Below are positions 17,149 through 20,946 of a stretch of DNA of 20,946 nucleotides, one piece after another. Origin of the DNA: Acetofilamentum sp. (GTDB taxonomy: Bacteria > Bacteroidota > Bacteroidia > Bacteroidales > JAFGXI01). The DNA lies in the NCBI GenBank assembly GCA_020720565.1, contig DYOK01000016.1, positions 1-20,946 on the forward strand, in the 5' to 3' direction. The position numbers and the translations under genes are program-made. A model generated the notes under the pieces. That model saw nothing but the letters and a program-made list of their open reading frames with translations. It was not told the origin of the DNA and ran no database searches. Every line of letters begins with the position of its first letter. Positions within the stretch are counted from its first letter, which is position 1.

Positions 17149-18642
17149 TTATTTCTTTAAAGGTAAAATCTTAGGTTCATCAGTATTAGAGAACAGACTA
17201 AAAGCACGAGATTTGCCATATAACTCTGGTCTAATATATTTACCTTTAGTTCTTTTCTCGACTTCTACTTCTTTTACAACAGGATATGTTTGAATATATT
17301 TATCGTTCCTTTCTGCATAAACAACCCAAGATATTTTTTGATTTGAGTTTCCACCCGAAATTTTAAAAGCATTCCCTTTGACTTCTTCAGCCACATATAT
17401 ATCTTTAGCCGGTGCACCAATAGCCGTAAGTTGGTAAGAAAAGTTAATATTAATAGATTCGAAATATTCTGGAAGTATAACTGTTGCATTACCATTTGCA
17501 TCGAGTAGTACATTTCCTCTATAAATATTGAGTACTTCGGGAGATTCTGCGCTAAAATGTTTAAGAATTTTATTTTCTGGATCCAATGGATGGTCGATAA
17601 CAAATGATTTAGTGCCACTAGCTCCAAAATTGCCATCAGAATACACGCCAAAACCCGTTGCGTCTTGGGGCAAACCATATACCCCAACCCAACCATACCC
17701 ACCAACTCCAATGTTATTATCGGAGCTGCTATTGCTAATATTCTTTCCGTAAACCCCATAACCCGCACCATTTGATGTTTCACCTTGCACACCTGTTGAT
17801 CCATTTCCCATTACGCCTATACCAACATCTAAGCCCCCTGATGCACCAAAATTATATCCTACCACACCAAATGCAGTGTTATTGTTTGTTCTACCATACA
17901 CGCCATTTACTCCAGCACCCTCGACACCCCAACCGCCAGTTACGCGTTGGTTAAATCCAAATATGGCTTGACTTCCGGCTGTCGCACTCGTGTTGGTACC
18001 ATATACGCCATAACCAGCAGCAGCTCCATCGAACACACCAGAAATACCTGAAGTATTTGTTTGGTTCGAACTTGAAACACCTTGTATGGCACTGTATAAG
18101 TTTGCCGCATTGGTTATTTCCCCAAAAATGGCCACACCTTGCTGTCCACTGTGCTCTACATAAACACCAGATGATGGATTAGCCGAAGTGCCGACGTTTA
18201 CTGTGGTATAAAGGCCATGATTATTAGTAGCCGAATTGGCATTCTTATTAATTGTTACAGGTCCACTATCGGCAGTAATTAGCTTACCGACTCCTGGTCC
18301 GCCACAATCGTATGCCTGATCGAGGGTTGTGCATGATGGTGTAGCAGCACCACCCACTGGCACCCACATGGTACCGTTCCAATAATAGAACCCAGGCACC
18401 ACATCGTTAACTGTTGCTGAATTATATACCAGCAAACTCGTTGCAGGAGCAGTAACTGGAGATGGATTGGTTGTTTGTATCAACGCTAATCTTGGAATAA
18501 GCAATCCTTTGTTGGTTGATGTTACATCTAATACCGAGCTGGCATTAGGCGTATTGGTTCCGATTCCAACATTATTTTGAGTATAGACATTGTTAACTCC
18601 TAGAGCAAACAACAAAGCAAAAAGCGGTTTTGAAATTTTCAT
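17149..18642 (-). CDS. Secreted tail-fibre-like protein with Gly-rich YGVYG repeats and conserved C-terminal domain
   Basis: The 497-residue product starts with a signal peptide (MKISKPLFALLFALGVNNVYTQ). Next is the Bacteroidota motif NVGIGTNTPNASSVLDV...KGLLIPRL, found on many secreted tail-fibre-like proteins. Roughly residues 185-350 contain many short G-[VI]-x-G units (YGVYG, GVVGYN, GIGVMGNG, GVQG), suggesting a repetitive beta-structured shaft. From GTKSFVIDHPLDPENKILKH (about 355-375) to about residue 460, the protein carries a domain I recognise from uncharacterised proteins in several bacterial phyla. It includes ESPEVLNIYRGNVLLDANG, LTAIGAPAKDIYVAEEV and ISWVVYAERND, and the tail GKYIRPELYG also fits. 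The frame is open upstream to 18729, but the ATG at 18642 opens the signal peptide. No T9SS tail is apparent. It is first in an operon, 3 bases before the adhesin gene. Function unknown. Confidence 0.8.
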   Translation of the reverse strand: MKISKPLFALLFALGVNNVYTQNNVGIGTNTPNASSVLDVTSTNKGLLIPRLALIQTTNPSPVTAPATSLLVYNSATVNDVVPGFYYWNGTMWVPVGGAATPSCTTLDQAYDCGGPGVGKLITADSGPVTINKNANSATNNHGLYTTVNVGTSANPSSGVYVEHSGQQGVAIFGEITNAANLYSAIQGVSSSNQTNTSGISGVFDGAAAGYGVYGTNTSATAGSQAIFGFNQRVTGGWGVEGAGVNGVYGRTNNNTAFGVVGYNFGASGGLDVGIGVMGNGSTGVQGETSNGAGYGVYGKNISNSSSDNNIGVGGYGWVGVYGLPQDATGFGVYSDGNFGASGTKSFVIDHPLDPENKILKHFSAESPEVLNIYRGNVLLDANGNATVILPEYFESININFSYQLTAIGAPAKDIYVAEEVKGNAFKISGGNSNQKISWVVYAERNDKYIQTYPVVKEVEVEKRTKGKYIRPELYGKSRAFSLFSNTDEPKILPLKK

Positions 18643-18669
18643 GGTGATTTTTGTTTCAGTTATCATTTT

Positions 18670-18677
18670 CAAAAATA
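18670..18677 (-). promoter_or_regulatory. Putative -7 element of the tail-fibre/adhesin/PorP operon
   Basis: Minus-strand TATTTTTG matches TAnnTTTG and is identical to the -7 element of the FGE-like operon. The transcript would start near 18664, about 21 bases before the ATG at 18642. The -33 position has no TTG (CTG-like instead), so this promoter may depend on an activator. Confidence 0.55.
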
Positions 18678-18710
18678 ATACACCTCGCCAGAAAACACAG
18701 CATAAATCGA

Positions 18711-18728
18711 TATGACAAGGGTATGACA
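18711..18728 (-). promoter_or_regulatory. Direct pair of TGTCATA boxes upstream of the adhesin operon
   Basis: On the minus strand TGTCATA, four bases, TGTCATA form a perfect direct repeat with an 11-base period. The near copy is 33 bases upstream of the -7 element, where the -33 element is poor. This is the arrangement expected for an activator of the OmpR/PhoB type. The same box occurs at the same distance before the FGE-like operon. Confidence 0.55.
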
Positions 18729-18876
18729 TAAAAATATTGTAGTATCTGATTTTTAGATATATTTACACCTTAAATAAGAGGAAAATACAGTTATAACAAG
18801 AAAAACAACATCAATTTTTCGAGTATAAAATTCATAATAGAACTTAATGTTACCAAGAAGTTAATAAACTTTTTGT

Positions 18877-18884
18877 TAACTTTG
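18877..18884 (+). promoter_or_regulatory. Candidate -7 element for the TPR regulator gene
   Basis: TAACTTTG matches TAnnTTTG but would give a leader of about 170 bases, and no TTG lies at the right distance upstream. A second, one-mismatch candidate TAACTTTC lies at 18947-18954. The promoter of this gene is therefore uncertain. Confidence 0.3.
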
Positions 18885-19062
18885 TTACATCTTGAAAAGA
18901 TAAGTGTCTTATTATACGAACACAAATTTAACATTAGGTATTGACATAACTTTCTTAAATAGAATAATCTAAATTAGACAGTGAAAAGCATATTCATTGA
19001 CAACAACAAAAAAGTCATATGATACACCAATTGAAAAATTTAAAAAAATAAAAAAACACACC

Positions 19063-20946
19063 ATGAAAAAGTTAATTCTGTTTCTTCTAATTTGCATGAG
19101 TGTTTTCGAATTACATGCTCAAGATCCAATTAATAGAAAAATTGATAGCTTACAAACCGCCCTACAAAGTGCTTCTGAACAAAATAAACCCGAGTTACTC
19201 AATAGGCTTGCCGATGTGTATTTAGACATCTCGTCGGCAGATTCACGTAAATTTGCACTTGAGGCATTAGAAATCAGTCAAAACATTGGTAATTATAAAG
19301 AAGAAGCCAATGCCTATATTAATTTAGGAACCGCAAAGTTTAATAATGGATTACTTGATTCGGTGATGTATTATTATAAGCTATCGTTAAAAGTATATCA
19401 AACTAATAAGGATAATAATGGAATAGCCGAATCGTATAATCGAATTGCTCTGGTATATGAACGTTTAGAAGAATACGATTTGGCAGTATCACAAATGATA
19501 GAGGCCCTAAAAATACACGAGAAATCAAAAAACTTGAGAGGACAAGCTCAAGTATTAAACAATATTGGCATTATATATAATACATTGGGAGAGACTGAAA
19601 AATCGCTTCAATATTATTGGCAAGCCCTAGAATTATTTAGAAAAACAAAAAACAATCAAGAAGCAGCCAATGTCCTTAACAATATCGGAACCTCTTACTT
19701 CGATATACTCAAATTCGATAGTGCCATTGTTATGATTAAGCAAGCCTTAGGCATTCATCAACAAATCGGCGATTTAAAAGCTGTTGCGAATGAGCAAAGC
19801 AATCTGGGAATTCTGTGCATGGAAAAGAAAAACTATATCGAAGCAGAGAACTACTTCAAATTGGCTCTCGAAACCAATAACAAGACTGAAGACATGTACG
19901 GAAAAGCCAGTATTTTTGAAGAATACGGCAAAATGAGATATCAACTCAATCAATTGGATTCTGCAATGACATTATTGCAAAAAGCACTTGAACTTAGAAA
20001 ACAATTGGGCAATAAAAAAGGGCAACTCAATCCACTTCGATACATTGCAATGGTATACGAAGGCAAAGGGAAATACTACGAGGCACTTGAATATCATAAA
20101 CTTTTCCAGAATTTAAGAGAAGAGGTATACTCGATTGAAAAAGAAGAGTTTTTAGCAGAAATAACAGCTAAGTACGAAAACGAAAAAAACGTACAAAAAC
20201 TTATCATGTTAACTAAAGAAATCGAAGTACAAGAAATAACCCAATGGTTTTTGATTTTATTGGCCATAGTGCTATTAACCATATCATTATTTACCTACTT
20301 TGCGCTCAGACTTAAATCAAAACTATATCAAACTAGCCAAAAAAACCTAGAGCAAGTTGAACGACTCAATCAATTAGAAATCAAAACTAAAGAGCACGAA
20401 AACGAAAGATTATTGGCCGAAAATAAACAAAAAGAAATTGAAGCCATGATGCTGGAAGAAGATTTTAAAAACCAACAAAAAGTCAATCAACTTCAAAAAG
20501 AAAAATTCGACCAGGAAATAGAATACAAAAACAAAGTATTGCTTACAACCACAATGCATGTGGTTAATAAAAATAAAGTACTGTCCGATATTAAAAGAAT
20601 GTTAGCAAGCGAAATTGAAAATAGTCATTCAAAAAATCATCAACTCCAAAAAATTCAAAACGAAATTACCAGTAATATGAATTTGGATAACGACTGGGAT
20701 GATTTTAAACTCCATTTCGAAGCCGTCAATTCGAACTTTTTTGAAAAGCTTCAATCCAAATATCCAGAACTCACCAAGCACGACCTCAAACTGTGCGCCT
20801 ATATCTATATGAACTTAAGCACCAAGGAAATAGCACAGATTCTAAATATTACTATTCCCGCAGTGAATAAAAGCCGAAACAGGCTTCGAAAAAAGCTCAA
20901 TGTGGACTCGGAAACCAATCTTTCGAAATGGATGATGGAAATTTAA
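19063..20946 (+). CDS. Membrane-bound TPR regulator with C-terminal LuxR-type helix-turn-helix
   Basis: The 627-residue protein starts with a signal peptide (MKKLILFLLICMSVFELHAQ). Residues of about 40-370 form a series of tetratricopeptide repeats, seen in units such as AEAYNR/ALVYERLEEYDLAVSQMIEALKIHEK and VLNNIGTSYFDILKFDSAIVMIKQAL. A single membrane segment (WFLILLAIVLLTISLFTYFA, about 395-414) is followed by a long charged coiled coil (about 420-510). The C-terminal KYPELTKHDLKLCAYIYMNLSTKEIAQILNITIPAVNKSRNRLRKKL (from about residue 565) is a LuxR/GerE-like helix-turn-helix. The layout suggests periplasmic TPRs that sense a partner and a cytoplasmic DNA-binding end. This architecture is common in Bacteroidota and its targets are usually unknown. 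The ATG at 19063 opens the signal peptide; the frame can be read from a TTG at 18997 but that is implausible. It is divergent from the adhesin operon, a likely target. Confidence 0.88.
   Translation: MKKLILFLLICMSVFELHAQDPINRKIDSLQTALQSASEQNKPELLNRLADVYLDISSADSRKFALEALEISQNIGNYKEEANAYINLGTAKFNNGLLDSVMYYYKLSLKVYQTNKDNNGIAESYNRIALVYERLEEYDLAVSQMIEALKIHEKSKNLRGQAQVLNNIGIIYNTLGETEKSLQYYWQALELFRKTKNNQEAANVLNNIGTSYFDILKFDSAIVMIKQALGIHQQIGDLKAVANEQSNLGILCMEKKNYIEAENYFKLALETNNKTEDMYGKASIFEEYGKMRYQLNQLDSAMTLLQKALELRKQLGNKKGQLNPLRYIAMVYEGKGKYYEALEYHKLFQNLREEVYSIEKEEFLAEITAKYENEKNVQKLIMLTKEIEVQEITQWFLILLAIVLLTISLFTYFALRLKSKLYQTSQKNLEQVERLNQLEIKTKEHENERLLAENKQKEIEAMMLEEDFKNQQKVNQLQKEKFDQEIEYKNKVLLTTTMHVVNKNKVLSDIKRMLASEIENSHSKNHQLQKIQNEITSNMNLDNDWDDFKLHFEAVNSNFFEKLQSKYPELTKHDLKLCAYIYMNLSTKEIAQILNITIPAVNKSRNRLRKKLNVDSETNLSKWMMEI

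Larger units (their letters stand above)
18643..19062. other. Divergent intergenic region (420 bases)
   Basis: This AT-rich region separates the minus-strand surface-protein operon from the plus-strand TPR regulator. Toward the operon it holds a -7 element and a pair of TGTCATA boxes. Toward the regulator it holds a TAACTTTG element (18877-18884), several GTTA-containing half-sites around 18849-18888 and a small inverted repeat ATAAG-TGT-CTTAT (18900-18912). No coding sequence was recognised. A TTG-started extension of the regulator frame (from 18997) was rejected. Confidence 0.6.

Noticed and set aside
18941..18968. TTGACA with AATAAT 16 bases downstream, looking like an E. coli sigma-70 promoter before the TPR regulator
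   Set aside because: Bacteroidota use TTG / TAnnTTTG promoters, and this composition arises easily in AT-rich DNA.
18997..19062. Longer N-terminus of the TPR regulator from a TTG codon
   Set aside because: The extension is Lys-rich, precedes a proper signal peptide at the ATG 19063, and starts with a non-ATG codon.

Overview
The window looks like a chromosomal segment of a member of the Bacteroidota, probably a flavobacterium-like marine or freshwater lineage. The evidence is type IX secretion system (T9SS) cargo with both type A and type B sorting domains, a PorP/SprF-family protein, a LruC-domain lipoprotein with a Bacteroidota-style surface export signal, and promoter -7 elements of the Bacteroidota form TAnnTTTG. 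Ribosome binding sites of the Shine-Dalgarno type are mostly absent. No tRNA, rRNA, CRISPR array, transposase or phage gene was seen.

Layout. Positions 1-252 are non-coding and lead into a large outer-membrane-type protein on the + strand (253-3735). A short convergent gap with a hairpin (3862-3907) follows. Then comes a minus-strand type II restriction-modification pair: a XamI-family endonuclease (5471-6427) followed by an Eco57I/TaqI-type adenine methylase (3915-5471). The two overlap by one base and are more AT-rich than their surroundings. Next, all on the minus strand, are a LruC-domain lipoprotein (6500-8653), a two-gene unit of a formylglycine-generating-enzyme-like secreted protein (9668-11068) and a T9SS type A cargo protein with Gly/Ser repeats (8817-9668), and a three-gene operon. 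That operon encodes a tail-fibre-like secreted protein (17149-18642), a 1609-residue T9SS type B adhesin-like protein (12316-17145) and a PorP/SprF protein (11276-12298), and it ends at a clear terminator (11213-11239). Divergent from it, and completing the window, is a membrane-bound TPR regulator with a C-terminal helix-turn-helix (19063-20946).

How the genes may work together. Adhesin-like cargo directly upstream of a PorP/SprF gene is a known T9SS arrangement (SprB/SprF in Flavobacterium), in which the SprF-like protein serves the large cargo. The tail-fibre-like protein sits 3 bases upstream of the adhesin and is probably co-expressed with it. The promoter regions of this operon and of the formylglycine-type/T9SS-A unit share the same -7 sequence (TATTTTTG). 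Both also carry a TGTCATA motif about 32-33 bases upstream of it, with 11-base-spaced direct copies. I infer that one regulator controls both units as a surface-protein regulon.

The most striking structural feature is a perfect 984-base tandem duplication (period 990 bases, 330 codons) inside the adhesin gene. Four genes have misleading long open frames; I moved their starts downstream to methionines that open a signal peptide or match the family N-terminus.
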